DNA of 64,000 nt, from contig CM067518.1 of assembly GCA_034509495.1 (NCBI GenBank), positions 3,446,028 through 3,510,027 on the forward strand, given 5' to 3'. The DNA is from Acestrorhynchus altus (taxonomy: Eukaryota; Chordata; Actinopteri; Characiformes; Acestrorhynchidae). Each line of letters begins with the position of its first letter. The first letter of the stretch is position 1. Below are positions 10,101 to 21,800 of the stretch, piece by piece. The translations under genes were made by a program, and so were the position numbers. The notes under the pieces were generated by a model. It saw only the letters and a list, made by a program, of their open reading frames with translations. It had not been told where the DNA came from and searched no databases.

Positions 10101-10500
10101 ATTGGCCAAAGTTCTGGTAGTCCATGTTAGTGATTCCCATTTATTCATCATCAAAACCATGTTGCACTCATTGTCATTCAGTATGGCAGCAGGTTATCTT
10201 CAGTGACGAGTCTCAGCGAGGCTTAGTGGAGGTATGTGAAGCCCCCTGCATCCTATGGTCCTTCCTTCTCTGAACACACACCTGATTGCACCATACCAAC
10301 AGAACATTGCTCATCCTCATACTGCTGCCATCTCAAGAGCTTGCCTTGAAGACACAGATACTATGCCATGGTCGGTCTCATCTCCTGACCTATCCATGAT
10401 TTAAAATGTGTGGGATGCTACTGGATGCTCTATCAACACTCCATCCCACCGCACAGTCTGCAGGAACTGAATGAGAACTACGTCTGTATGTGTAGGTCAC
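10100..10500 (+). mobile_element. broken Tc1/IS630-like transposon copy
   Basis: The plus strand carries decayed transposase text: a TTCAGTGACGAGTCTC block (the FSDES first-Asp region) near 10200, then CACACCTGATTGCACCA, then TTGAAGACACAGATACTATGCCATGGTCG. SSPDLSMI, a stop and NVWDATG complete it, corresponding to the usual SPDLSPIEHVWD. Several frameshifts and stops are present. Sister copies lie at 17000, 39790, 41565, 54898 and 57530. Confidence 0.7.
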
Positions 10501-11897
10501 ATACTGACCAACCATTTACTGTTCCCGGCGACCTTCCCATACTTCCCATATTCCCATACCTCCTTCTGGGTGCAACGTCGAGTGTACACTCTGAAGGGGT
10601 CGCCATGTTTACAAATAACAGTGAGTCAAGCAACAGAAGCAGGTCTATTTGACAGCACTTAACAGTGCAGCGCGGTTTGAGGCGAGATTCTGATCAATTA
10701 GTCATGCATGACGCTCAGTGTTGGTGTACCGGCGTCCATTCAGACGGTCCAGAAGGTTCAGACAGTTCCTCATTCCAACTATCATTTAAAGGACTGGTTT
10801 CACTTCCAGCAGCGGAAATGTAAAACTGATTTCCTTAATTAATGATCTTCACATTTACCTCATGCAAACCGTGGGGGGTGTGCTCGCCTCGTCACGTACT
10901 GCGAGTCTCATGAGCTGCATGAGACTGATTGTTGTGCATCAGTGTGGATGAATGAACAAAGCTAATCAGCTCACACACACACACAGACAAAAAAAAATTA
11001 TAGAAGAACATGGAGATGCTTTAAATAAGTCAGACATCTTTGAGTGACTCATCAGCTCACAGGAGAGAGAGGGAGTGCAGGGCAGTAACGTTGAGTGCTG
11101 GGGACTGAAGGTGTTAACGGTTTGTTAGGGGTTGTTTGCTGCATCTATAGAATCATTTTCCTTACAAAGAAATAAAGATTTAACAGAAGGTCTAAACAGA
11201 CTCGTTTATCTAGAAGCAGCATTATGCCACAATTTTCTTTTGCTCAAGGGCTCCCCCTACAGTTGCAATTCACTTTTACTGCACTGGTGTAAATACAGTA
11301 TATATCACGCTCGTGGACAGCTGTACTCGTGCATTTGTTGACAAGCTAAGAGATACAGAGGCAGCATCTGAAGTGAAAGAAGTATGTGGGCCGAAGCTGA
11401 GAGGTTACACTAATGTGACGCTTACACCATTATGGAGAGGTTCTTGTTGAGTTCCATTAAGGTTCCATAATGTAGTAGCAGCAATCTGGCCTGGAGTGGG
11501 AATGACAAGAGATGCTATTCTCCTTATTAGAGTCTGTGGCGCATCAACACGATTCAATGATAACTCACAAACAATAAGAGTAGTCCCATTATCGAGAGAC
11601 AGTGTGTGAAACTGACTATTTCATTGGTTTGGGACACATCCCTTTTTCTTGTGTCTCAAAATGACATCCAGCAGTGCGAGCATGAAATCGATGAGTGGCA
11701 CCAGATGTAAACAAACCAACACAGCATGGTTTCACTGGGAGCCGTGTGATACGTCCTTGGCTACAGGGAGCTCAAAAAGTGGGAAATTAAAGACACTCGA
11801 TCGCACATATCAAACCTAATAAGGTACCTGAAACACACCTGGACAGTTTACACAAGCCGCTATGGTCACAAGCTGTGATCGTAAACATTTGGACATA
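10500..11897. other. intron 2, nothing recognised
   Basis: The sequence is largely unique-looking, with a short CA run near 10973 and no recognised exon or element. Confidence 0.5.
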
Positions 11898-12090
11898 GTG
11901 CAGTGGTTCTCAGTCCCGCTCCTGATGTACCTGAAGTGCTGGTTTTAGGGTTCTCTTGCTGTAACATACCCAGTTCAGCTCAGCAAGGGTTCATGAGTTA
12001 GTGCGTTAGTAGGGTCAGGTGTGCAGAAATGAAATAAACCCTTTAAAACAAGCAGGACAGTCGTACTCCCGGACTGAGAACCACTGCACT
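11897..12090. mobile_element. palindromic MITE with terminal inverted repeats
   Basis: The ends are GTGCAGTGGTTCTCAGTC and GACTGAGAACCACTGCAC, perfect reverse complements apart from the outermost bases, about 190 bases apart. The interior contains GGGTCAGGTGTGCAGAAATG and has no coding capacity. It lies in intron 2 about 220 bases from the exon 2 donor. Confidence 0.8.
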
Positions 12091-12098
12091 TCACCCGT

Positions 12099-12185
12099 TC
12101 TAATGAATGCATTCAGCTAATGTACCCATTTCTAACACAGCTTGTGTAGTCCCTGTAGAGACGTACGGCGTCCCCATATCAGCCC
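12099..12185 (+). mobile_element. fragment of the CACTATATG-type MITE
   Basis: GAATGCATTCAGCTAATGTA, then CACAGCTTGTGTAGTCCCTG, match the interior of the element seen more fully at 31444-31893. Only this fragment remains. Confidence 0.6.
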
Positions 12186-12245
12186 ATATCATGCTCTGTT
12201 TACGTCCCAAAATAAATCGCATTTGAAATACAGCTGCAGTATTTA

Positions 12246-13049
<804 letters not shown>

Positions 13050-13249
13050 CAGTGGGGAAAATAAGTATTTAGTCAGTCACCAATTGTGCAAGTTCTCCCA
13101 CTTAAAAAGATGAGAGAGGCCGTTAATTGACATCATAGGTAGACCTCAACTATGAGAGACAAAATGTGAAAAAAAATTTGAGAAAATCATTTTGTCTGAC
13201 TTTTAAAGAATTTATTTGCAAATAATGGTGGAAAATAAGTATTTGGTCA
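13050..13249 (+). repeat. left terminal inverted repeat of Tc1
   Basis: 200 bases, with the outer direct repeat at 13052-13075 and the inner one at 13228-13249. It appears identical to the reverse complement of 14455-14654, including an 8-base A run. Confidence 0.95.
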
Positions 13250-13364
13250 CCTACAAACAAGCAAGATTTCTGGCTGTCACAGACCTGTAACTTCTTTTTT
13301 AAGAGGCTCCTCTTTCCCCCACTCATTACCTGTATTAATGGTACCTGTTTGAAGTTGTTAACAG

Positions 13365-13372
13365 TATAAAAG
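13365..13372 (+). promoter_or_regulatory. TATA box of the Tc1 transposase
   Basis: TATAAAAG lies 44 bases before the transposase ATG. An initiator-like TCACACT follows about 25 to 30 bases downstream, which would give a very short leader. Confidence 0.6.
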
Positions 13373-13415
13373 ACACCTGCCCACAACCTCAAACAGTCAC
13401 ACTCCAAACTCCACT

Positions 13416-14438
13416 ATGGTGAAGACGAAAGAGCTGTCGGAGGACACCAGAAACCGAATTGTAGACCTGCACCAGGCTGGGAAGACTGAATCTGCAATAG
13501 GCAAGCAGCTTGGTGTGAAGAAATCTACTGTGGGAGCAATAATTAGAAAATGGAAGACCTACAAGACCACTACTAATCTCCCTCGATCTGGGGCTCCACG
13601 CAAGATCTCAGCCCGTGGGGTCAAAATGATCACAAGAACGGTGAGGAAAAATCCCAGAACCACAAGGGGGGATCTAGTGAATGACCTGCAGAAAGCTGGG
13701 ACCAACGTTACAAAGGCTACCATCAGCAACACACTACGACGCCAGGGACTCAGATCTTGCAGTGCCAGACGTGTCCCCCTGCTTAAGCCAGTCCATATCC
13801 AGGCACGTCTGAAGTTTTCTAGAGAGCATTTGGATGTTCCAGAAGAGTATTGGGAGAATGTCATATGGTCAGATGAAACCAAAGTAGAACTATTTGGTAA
13901 AAACACAACTCGTCGTGTTTGGAAGACAGTGAATGCGGAGTTGCATCCAAAGAACACCATACCAACTGTGAAGCATGGGGGTGGCAACATCATGCTTTCG
14001 GGCTGTTTCTCTGCAAAGGGACCAGGACGACTGGTCCGTGTACATGAAAGAATGAATGGGGCCATGTATTGTGAGATTTTGGGTGCAAACCTCCTTCCAT
14101 CAGCAAGGGCAATGAAGATGAAACGTGGCTGGGTCTTTCAGCATGACAATGATCCCAAGCACACTGCCAGGGCAACAAAGGAGTGGCTTCGTAAGAAACA
14201 TTTCAAAGTCCTGGAGTGGCCTGGCCAGTCTCCCGATCTCAACCCCATCGAAAACCTTTGGAGGGAGTTAAAAGTCCGTGTTGCCCGCCGACAGCCCCAA
14301 AACATCACTGCTCTAGAGGAGATCTGCATGGAGGAATCGGCCAACATACCAGCAACAGTGTTTGCCAACCTTGTGAAGACTTACAGAAAACGTTTGACCT
14401 CTGTCATTGCCAACAGAGGATATACAACAAAGTATTGA
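13416..14438 (+). CDS. Tc1 transposase, DD34E, 340 aa, open frame
   Basis: This enzyme cuts and pastes the element at TA sites. The length is the standard 340 residues. Residues 1-110 hold the paired-like DNA-binding region of two helix-turn-helix units, with a GAPR linker at 59-62 in place of the usual GRPR. The catalytic acids are D153 in VIWSDETK, D244 in [11 protein letters not shown] and E279 in [11 protein letters not shown], giving the DD34E spacing. A glycine-rich box runs 188-204. The C-terminus ends RGYTTKY. Two positions that are Trp in most relatives are Ser here (S195 in IMLSGCF and S308 in MEESANI), each explained by TGG to TCG. The frame has no stop or shift, but these two changes may reduce or abolish activity. 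The ATG is preceded by a TATA box. A 168-aa minus-strand ORF inside it is a shadow. Confidence 0.97.
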   Translation: MVKTKELSEDTRNRIVDLHQAGKTESAIGKQLGVKKSTVGAIIRKWKTYKTTTNLPRSGAPRKISARGVKMITRTVRKNPRTTRGDLVNDLQKAGTNVTKATISNTLRRQGLRSCSARRVPLLKPVHIQARLKFSREHLDVPEEYWENVIWSDETKVELFGKNTTRRVWKTVNAELHPKNTIPTVKHGGGNIMLSGCFSAKGPGRLVRVHERMNGAMYCEILGANLLPSARAMKMKRGWVFQHDNDPKHTARATKEWLRKKHFKVLEWPGQSPDLNPIENLWRELKVRVARRQPQNITALEEICMEESANIPATVFANLVKTYRKRLTSVIANRGYTTKY

Positions 14439-14454
14439 GATGAACTTTTGTTAT

Positions 14455-14654
14455 TGACCAAATACTTATTTTCCACCATTATTTGCAAATAAATTCTTTA
14501 AAAGTCAGACAAAATGATTTTCTCAAATTTTTTTTCACATTTTGTCTCTCATAGTTGAGGTCTACCTATGATGTCAATTAACGGCCTCTCTCATCTTTTT
14601 AAGTGGGAGAACTTGCACAATTGGTGACTGACTAAATACTTATTTTCCCCACTG
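14455..14654 (-). repeat. right terminal inverted repeat of Tc1
   Basis: Reverse complement of the left repeat over 200 bases, with no difference seen by eye. It begins 16 bases after the transposase stop codon. Confidence 0.95.
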
Positions 14655-14656
14655 TA

Positions 14657-15320
14657 TAAGCTCCCATTTGTCATACACCTCAGGAAGCCTTCAAAGAGGA
14701 CTGTGCGCAAGGTGTGGTTCAGGCTGGAGGAACTCTGTGATGCTTTGGGGGTGTCTACACTGAGCTTCTGGACAAGCAGGTTTCACCCTTTGATCCTCAC
14801 ATTCCAGGGAACATAGCATTCCTATCCCTGTATTCCAAGATGACAGTTCTCACATTCACAGGGCGAACGTGACTGATTGGCACGAGGAACCATTAGGAGC
14901 AAGTGTGGCTGAACATTGATGGTCCAGAAACCTGTCCAGTCCATGCCAAAGAATTGCATTTCATACATGGGCTAGAGAGGTAAAGAGCCTCCCAGGATTG
15001 AGCTGCTTTCTCTGGAGTATTGGAACTCCAGCCAACACCTCTGGGATGGATATGGAGTGTACCTGACCTCATGATTACTCATACGTGTGAATATAAGCAA
15101 ATGTGCTAGTGTGCAACATCTGCAGAAGAGTAGAGACAGCTCCTACAGAAGAAACACTGGATGAGCAGCTGTCCACAAACCTTTGGACATACAAAACTCT
15201 CAAAGAAACCCAACTCATCATGGAAACTATCCATGGTCCACCACTTGTCCTGTTAAACTCTGAAGAGCCTTCAGCCCACTGAAGAGACCAGAAACAGAGC
15301 CGCATGAAAGCATCCCTCTG
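14657..15320. mobile_element. decayed transposon-related sequence
   Basis: Phrases near 14990-15190 (CCAACACCTCTGGGATGGAT, ACCTGACCTCA, ATGAGCAGCTGTCCACAAAC) resemble the interior and end of the CACTATATG-type element. The rest to 15320 is unrecognised. Boundaries are not clear. Confidence 0.4.
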
Positions 15321-15600
15321 TTAAAAAAGTAGACGCTCAGACCCCTTATCGGACCCCACACACTCCTCACAGCCTGCGGCCAACCTCATGCACTTCAAAG
15401 CAAGGGATTCAGCACTGTATGGCTCCCTCTCACACCTCACTTTCAAGCTCTCTAAATGAGACACAACCCGTGTCTAATGACCTGGACCAACCAGGAGGAG
15501 ATATGAAGGGAGGATTTAGAGCTGTGGAACGTTGATATGCGAGGGAAGACATGCCGGTTACGGTTTGCAGTGTTTCTGGATGAGGAAGATTGACTAGTTA
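15320..15600. other. intron 1, nothing recognised
   Basis: Unique-looking sequence. Confidence 0.5.
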
Positions 15601-15826
15601 GACCAGTGTGGTCATGACGGTCAAGCTTACCAACCGGCCTGGTGATGCTGGTGATGCCGGTCTTGCTTGACCAGTGGGATCATGTTAATTGACCACTATG
15701 GTCATGCTTGGTCAGCGAGCTTGGTATAGTGGTCCTATTGACTAAACAGCTGACCATGCTGGTCAACCGGTTTGGTGATGCTGGTCATATTGGTAGACGG
15801 TCATGGTCATACTGGCTTATAATAAT
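15600..15826. repeat. minisatellite with GACCAGCATGGTCA-type unit, copy 1
   Basis: Short irregular units such as TGGTCATGCTTGGTCAGC, GACCATGCTGGTCAACCGG and GGTGATGCTGGTCAT repeat at 15-30 base intervals. The same family occurs in the other orientation at 44505-44715. Confidence 0.75.
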
Positions 15827-15884
15827 CCTTCAGTCAGACTGCAATACATTATAGGAAGCATAGTGGCTGATATGACTTCTGTTA

Positions 15885-16072
15885 ATAGATAACACCACCA
15901 GTGAGCCAACACACCATGTGGGAGACTGGGGTTCGATTCCCACTGTGGGCAACTATGCTGTGACAAAATAAGAGTCCTTGGGCAAGACTCCGAACACTAC
16001 TCTGGCCCTCCTCTGTAATATAAGAAACCTTGTAAGTCACTCTGGATAAGGGTGTCAGATAAATGCCACAAA

Positions 16073-16103
<31 letters not shown>

Positions 16104-16104
16104 A
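15885..16104 (+). mobile_element. tRNA-derived SINE with (AAAT)n tail
   Basis: A box-B-like GGTTCGATTCCC sits near 15931. The body GGGCAAGACTCCGAACACTA and the 3' end GTAAGTCACTCTGGATAAGG, then TGTCAGATAAATGCCA, lead into an AAAT tail at 16055-16104. Other pieces of the family are at 26080, 49915 and 52430. Confidence 0.8.
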
Positions 16105-16203
16105 TTTTGTTTGGTAGGAAACAGGTTTTAGAACAGATGGAACTTTGGATGATGGCAGTTGCAAAAGGTAAAAGAGCTAAAGAAGGCAAAACAGTTTAGA
16201 TAA

Positions 16204-16205
<2 letters not shown>

Positions 16206-16247
<42 letters not shown>
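16206..16247. repeat. (AAT)n microsatellite
   Basis: About 14 AAT units. Confidence 0.97.
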
Positions 16248-16248
<1 letters not shown>

Positions 16249-16359
16249 GTAAATATTATTTGTATTTAATAGATTAATAGAATATTGACATAATTGTAAG
16301 TTAAAGACATAGTTTAGTAAATAATGTAAATAAAAAAAATCCATCACTGGCTACTGAGT

Positions 16360-16900
16360 CTAATTTTGTCTGCAGTTGGCTGATCCCAGTTCTTTTTCTT
16401 CATTGTTCCCACCATTCTGAGGAGAATTATTCATGTTAGTGCCTGAAAGCAAACAGCTGATCCCAAAAAACAACATCTCGAAGAGGCTGCGACTAAATTC
16501 TCCATCTCGCGCATATGCATCAGTGTGTAAAGATGGGCCACGGAGGAGCTGTGTGGCTAATACCAGCTCTGATAGCGCATAGTGTTGAACTACCCCCGTG
16601 TGGAATGAAGACATTAGTCTAGCTGATCCCAACCCATATGGCTATTAACTCTACCTCAATCCTCTTAACAGCTCCCCTCAGAACTCCTTTAATTTCCCCA
16701 TAATCCCATTCAAATGGACTCGGCCGCAGTGGGGGCCGCCACCAGGTCCCCGGGGCATTCTGGATACTCTGGTCCACACATAAAGGTGATGAGAGGCATC
16801 CAGCTACTCTCTCACCAAGGCCAGAAAATGAAGCCATTACTCGAGAGCAGGAATAAGAATCTGGAGAACAGAGCTCCAAGAGTGGAACTGGAATATTAAT
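16360..16900. other. repeat-poor island in intron 1
   Basis: Balanced composition with no repeat phrases. Frames stay open by chance on both strands. It could hold conserved non-coding sequence, but there is no direct evidence. Confidence 0.3.
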
Positions 16901-16999
16901 CTATCAGGAAAATTGGAACTATTGAATTGGCAAAGAATAAATTCCAGTTCCAACAAGAACCATGTTTGAAGTAGAGATGTATGAAGTTTTTGCAGTAGG

Positions 17000-17480
17000 G
17001 CTCCAGTGTTCATAGAGTGTCCAGTAGCATCCTATGCGTTTTCAATCGGGGATGCAACTGACCATGGCATAGTGTAGTTTTTAAGGTGAGATCTTGAGAC
17101 AACAGCAGTATGCAGACAAGCGTTGCCCTGTTGGAGTAGTGCGCCGGAGTGTGTGGTCTGAAAAGGCAGGACCACTGGATGCAGAACTTCATTAACATAC
17201 CATTGGGCTGCCAAAGTGCCTGTAATGGAGACCAAAGGTGACTTGACATTGTAGGAAAAACCTACACCATCACATCAGGTCTTCTGGACAGTTGATCTTG
17301 GTGCTGACCACGGTGCCTCCACACTTGGATTCATTGGTTGACAAAAGCAGGACTTGCCACTGAAGATGACCCATTCTGAGTGTCTCCATGACAGTCTGGT
17401 AGGATCTAATTGTATTGCACCCTTCTGGGTGCAACTATTTTGGACAATGAGTATAGATATCAATCCTGATATTGATTGAT
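17000..17480 (-). mobile_element. broken Tc1/IS630-like transposon copy, reversed
   Basis: The minus strand contains CACCTTAAAAACTACACTAT, GCCATGGTCAGTTGCATC and GTGGAGGCACCGTGGTCAGC, corresponding to transposase parts seen in plus-strand copies at 10100, 39790 and 57530. A perfect hairpin, TTGCACCC-TTCT-GGGTGCAA, lies near 17416-17436. The frame is shifted several times. Confidence 0.65.
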
Positions 17481-17839
17481 GAAGCATACAGTGTGCAGCC
17501 CTAAGAGACCAAGAACTGGTTCAACCTGCACTTCTTTTCAACACCATCCACATTCAGAAGGATCCGAAAATAGATGAGTTACAAGGCAGGTTTTCTCACT
17601 GATGCTCTTTGACAAAACACAAAGCTCTCATGCAGGGCACCAGCTTGGAAAGGCCACACACTCACACTGACTTTAAACTAAGTGCAGTCAGCAGAGCTGC
17701 TCTGCCACAGGGAGAGCAGCGTGCATCCATTATAATACGGGAGCCAACTTTCCGTCCAAACAGCACCTTCTAAATTCTCAACAAATCAACAGTGGCATTA
17801 AAAGTGTAACCTTGATCAGGGCCTGCTCAAATATTTTGC

Positions 17840-17875
<36 letters not shown>

Positions 17876-18207
17876 TAGACAATAGCAGAGGAAACTTGGA
17901 AGCGGTTCAGAAAGCAAACTGTATTGTTCCTAGAAAGTGAAAGTACAATACAGGGGTAATTATGAAGGTTCCAAATTTGACATTTTTCAGCTATTATAAA
18001 TAAAACAACACTGCCCATCATTTGTGCTCTACTAGCTCCACTATAGATTATAGGATTCTGTGCAACATCATCATAAAGAGGTGCCACAATAGGGGGCAGA
18101 AAGCGGCAGATAACATTACTCTAAATATGATCATTCAATACCAATTATAAAATAATGTTAAACACAATGTTTATAACTCTTATCCATAAATATTATTAGC
18201 AATGGAC
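17480..18207. other. intron 1 with a (TA)n(TG)n run
   Basis: A TA run at 17838-17860 passes into TG to 17876. The rest is unrecognised. Confidence 0.6.
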
Positions 18208-18282
18208 ATTAAAATAAAATAAAATAAAATAAAATAAAATAAAATAAAATAAAATAAAATAAAATAAAATAAAATAAAAACT
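18208..18282. repeat. (AAAAT)n microsatellite
   Basis: About 15 perfect AAAAT pentamers. A similar, less perfect block lies at 34170. Confidence 0.98.
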
Positions 18283-19440
18283 AATAAAATATTGCTTTTG
18301 CCTATATCATATAGGGCTTGGGCCCTGATGATTGCCAATACAATATGAAGATATTTTAGTTATAATAAACCTTTCATACATTCAGAAAGCAACAAAGAAG
18401 TAAGAAAAACATGAATAAAAAATGCAAAATGAAAATAAATAAATAAAAGGTTTTCAACCATTTTTTTGTTTGATGTTGTTGTTGTTGTTTTTAAACAGCC
18501 TGAGTCATTTCTACTGGTGTTGGTGTTGGATGTGGAGAAGGCTACCAGTAGATGACCTTAAGGCATGATTCAGAATATATTCAGCAATTCAGAGACGTAT
18601 GAAGGTGCTTAACCATGAACAGATTTCTAAACGAGTATCAAGTGTGGATTCGCTCGTCAAACGGATCAGATCTACACAATTCATGTAAATGGGCGTATTC
18701 ATCATTTACATCAGCGAATGGCTCCATTGTTCACACTGATCACGTTCTAAAATGTTCCCTAAATTAGCATAACGGCAAGAGGGAATTTAATTATCATTCA
18801 ACTTTGGCTCCTTCTCAACTCACCAGATATAAATGAATCAACATTGGCTTTAAAACTGTAACCTTGAGAAACAGCGAGAGCCTGCAGACGTATCTGAAAA
18901 TGAAGCCCTTCTCCTGCTTTCACTGCTTTAGACTTCAAACAGATGCCGCTGAAATTACGCTGAAATGCCTGAAGTCACATCATTTTCTACACCTGTGTGA
19001 AATGTTCAGTAACCTGCTCCTGCTTCAGAGTGAAAAGAATAATGAATTATCATTCACACACGGCATTCATTCAGGGATGGAATTAAATATTTTTCATCAC
19101 TGAAAATTGCTCTTACAGACAAAATATGTGATGCAGCCCCAAAATAAGAGTTTCTGTAAACCAGGCTTCAGAGGATGAGCTGCTTTCCTTTATATTCGTC
19201 TTGTCTGTTGTCAAGGAAAAGAAGGCCCAGAAGATTCTAATAGTCAGAATCTATTCACCGCTCTCTCTCTTCTCCTGTCTGTCTTGAATGCCTGATAAGG
19301 TGGAGGGTAATACACGGCCAAACTACATGGTGCCCGAGTCAGATAGCGGGGCAGCGCTGGAGTAAACTGATTGGACCCCATTATATTTTTCATTTGCAAA
19401 AGCACAAAACCCACAGAGTATTGATTTGACATTACATAAA
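18282..19440. other. intron 1, nothing recognised
   Basis: AT-rich sequence without recognised elements. Confidence 0.5.
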
Positions 19441-19457
19441 GCAGAGAGAGAGAGGGA

Positions 19458-19494
<37 letters not shown>
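19441..19494. repeat. (GA)n microsatellite
   Basis: A GA run of about 54 bases with two GG interruptions at its start. Confidence 0.97.
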
Positions 19495-19496
<2 letters not shown>

Positions 19497-19695
19497 GGAT
19501 CCCCTCTGATTGTGAGGATCTCTAATCACAGTCAGAGCACCCTCTTATTTCAGAACACGATGGGGCTGATTTTGTTCTTCACGCTCTGTTCAGATGCACC
19601 ACAGATGCTGCACAGTTTGGAGTAGAGCTGTAAAAAAAGGGCTAAAAAATATCGTATCTTGATATGTTTAAGAGAAACGGGAACGTACAGTAATG

Positions 19696-19970
19696 TACAC
19701 TGATCAGTCGTAACACTATGACCACCTCCTTGGACTGTAGTCCATCTGTTTCTCCTCATACTTTATTCTCCTCCTTTCATCCTGATCTTCAATGGACCCA
19801 CAGGACCACCACAGAGCAGGTGTTCTGTGGGTGGTGGGTCATTCTCAGCACTGCCGTGATGCATGGAGATGTTAGAGTGTGTGGAGCTGGTACTAGTGGG
19901 TCAGAACGGGAGAGTTTAAACACTGTCCATTCACTGTCCACTCTACTAGACACTGCGCCGTAGTTGCGCC
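19696..19970 (-). mobile_element. non-autonomous Tc1-type repeat, reversed copy
   Basis: After TA at 19696 it begins CACTGATCAGTCGTAACACT, a form of the common TACACTGATCAGCCATAAC end. It contains the reverse of phrases seen at 7865-8440, such as GGGTCATTCTCAGCACTG and CCACAGAGCAGGTGTTCTG. It abuts the next Tc1 fossil. Confidence 0.78.
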
Positions 19971-19984
19971 ACCTTGTAGATGTA

Positions 19985-20625
19985 CAGTGTATCTGGAAAA
20001 CAAGCTTGGCAAGTTTTTGGGAAGTGTCTACAAGTCTGAGGTCCAGAGTGCTTTGGAGCAGGTTATCATCAAGGATGTCTCTGTACATCGCTGCAGTCGT
20101 CTTTCCCTTAACCCTGACTAGTCTCCCAGTTCCTGCTGGAGAAAACATCCCCACAGCATGATGCTGCCACCACCATGCTTCACTGTAGGAATGGTATTGG
20201 TTAGGTGATGGGCAATGATTAGTTTCCTCCAGACATGACGCTTGGCGTGGTTTCATCACACCAGATAATTTAGTTTCTCATGGTCTGAAAGAACCTTTTG
20301 GCAAACTCCAGATGGAATGTCAGGACTCTGCCATTCTACCATACAGGCCTGATTGGTGAAGTGCTGCAGAAATGGTTTTCCTTCTGGAAAGTTCTCCTCT
20401 CTCAACAGAGTGACCATTGGGTTCTTGGTCACTTCTCTGACTAAGGCCCTCCTATCACGATCACTCAGTTTGGTCAGGAAGCTAGGTCTATGAAGAGTCC
20501 TGGTGGTTCAAATCTTCTTCCATTATCAACGATGGAGGCCACTGTGTTGATTGGGAGCTTCAATGCAGCAGACATTTTTAGCACCATTCCCCAGGTCTGT
20601 GTCTCAATGCAATCTCAGTACAATT
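19985..20625 (-). mobile_element. broken Tc1 copy of the CAGTGCATCCGGAAAG family
   Basis: After TA at 19983 it starts CAGTGTATCTGGAAA, the terminus of this widespread fish family. The minus strand reads transposase fragments with [11 protein letters not shown] and AAMYRDILDDNLLQS. Further up the element come the antisense forms of the DETK region, RGEPSRR-like text and SIIRKWKK. The part with the second Asp and Glu is deleted. The right terminus is not identifiable. Confidence 0.82.
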
Positions 20626-21130
20626 GGACATGATTTGCTTTTCCAAAATGAAAATGAAATGTCGCTCATCTTCGGTTGGTGGTCTGGTGGTTCCTTTGAT
20701 TAAGCACCTGTGGGTGGCCACTGTATTGTCCACTGTGGGTGGTTATGCCTTCTATGATGCTTGATTCCTGTTCCACTGTGAATCAAACAATGTTAAATGC
20801 CTCCACAACTTCAGAAGTGACACCTCACGACTAGCACTTCATAACCAATTTACGTACTGATATCCCATGACTTTGGGAATGTAAGTGTGTTTTGTTTTTG
20901 TTTTTTTTGTAAATGACAAATTTACTCCCAGTTTCTCAGGTTTGTTTTATGCATCTGTATCATCAGACATGAAACATGGTACGTGAAAAATAACACAATA
21001 CTGTTTCAACACAAATCCCACGTTGGCCGTGCCTCATTAGCAGCTCTCGTTTTTTTGCCAGATTCTCTGAAATAACACCTGACTTTTTAAATACTAATAT
21101 GTTTTCTTGTTTCGTTTTACTAATTTCTAG
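20625..21130. other. intron 1, nothing recognised
   Basis: Includes a T run near 20890; no element is recognised. Confidence 0.5.
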
Positions 21131-21800
21131 CCATAGATTTTGAATGAATATGGAAAATAACCATCCTGACTGCACAGAGTGTTCTGCAGGGAGGAGTACA
21201 GGAACTCCACCAGTCCCGGCAATGATTATGGAATTTGACGGCCACCGCTCCACTCCGAGACACTTCTCCAGCTCCAGCATGATTAAAAGCAAAAGCGGCA
21301 AGCGGAACGACCCCTTCTTCTTCCCATCAAAGCAGACGCAATCGCAGCTCCTTCCCTCTGACAATGAGCACCAGAAATGGGAGAGTGTAATTATTGGAGC
21401 CCTATCTGCATATCATAATTGGGGGCCTCAAAGGGACTCTAAAGTCGTATGGAAAAAGGGCCCGGAGACATCATTATCTCCCAGAGAAATGAAAGAGCAG
21501 ATCAGATAGGCGCGACAGACGCCGTCACAATCGCCACGATCAAGATGCTGGAAAGCTGCTTTCAGTGAAAGTGGAATCGGCCTATCCCATCAGCAGGCTG
21601 TCTGATGTACAAACCCACCCCCTATGGCCGCGTTTAAGAGGCACGAAGGCAGAAAGAGAGTGGCCTAGACAGGAGGGGGCTCTCATCCCATCCCTTTGAT
21701 ATGTGAATCACTGGTTTATTAAAATGAGATCAAAGCGACGTGCAGGCCTCGTAGCGAGGAGCCTCGGCATCTCAAAAAATCACCCACTGAGAGTAAAATG
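21130..21800. promoter_or_regulatory. repeat-poor island with homeodomain and TCF-like motifs
   Basis: No repeat phrases occur over about 670 bases. The segment holds TAATTATTGG at 21388, CATATCATAATT near 21409, ATATCAAAGG (reverse strand) near 21696 and GATCAAAGC near 21731. Both strands carry chance ORFs of 121 and 133 codons with no family resemblance. It is a candidate conserved non-coding element by inference only. Confidence 0.3.

Larger units (their letters stand above)
13050..14654 (+). mobile_element. full-length Tc1 transposon, 1605 bp
   Basis: The element is bounded by TA at 13048-13049 and 14655-14656, the target duplication of Tc1/mariner. It starts CAGTGGGGAAAATAAG and ends with the reverse complement. 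Both termini carry 200-bp inverted repeats that appear identical base for base, and each repeat holds an outer and an inner copy of a GTGG-AAAATAAGTATTT-GTCA motif, the IR/DR arrangement of Sleeping Beauty-type elements. The transposase is unbroken. It sits in intron 1 of vstm2l, on the opposite strand, 572 bases from exon 2. Identical repeats and an open frame point to a recent insertion. Confidence 0.97.

Noticed and set aside
13559..14065. 168-codon minus-strand ORF
   Set aside because: It lies wholly under the Tc1 transposase on the other strand and has no family motif.
21144..21509. 121-codon plus-strand and 133-codon minus-strand ORFs as a gene
   Set aside because: No domain, no splice sites of note and openness on both strands. 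Non-coding regulatory sequence is a better reading.
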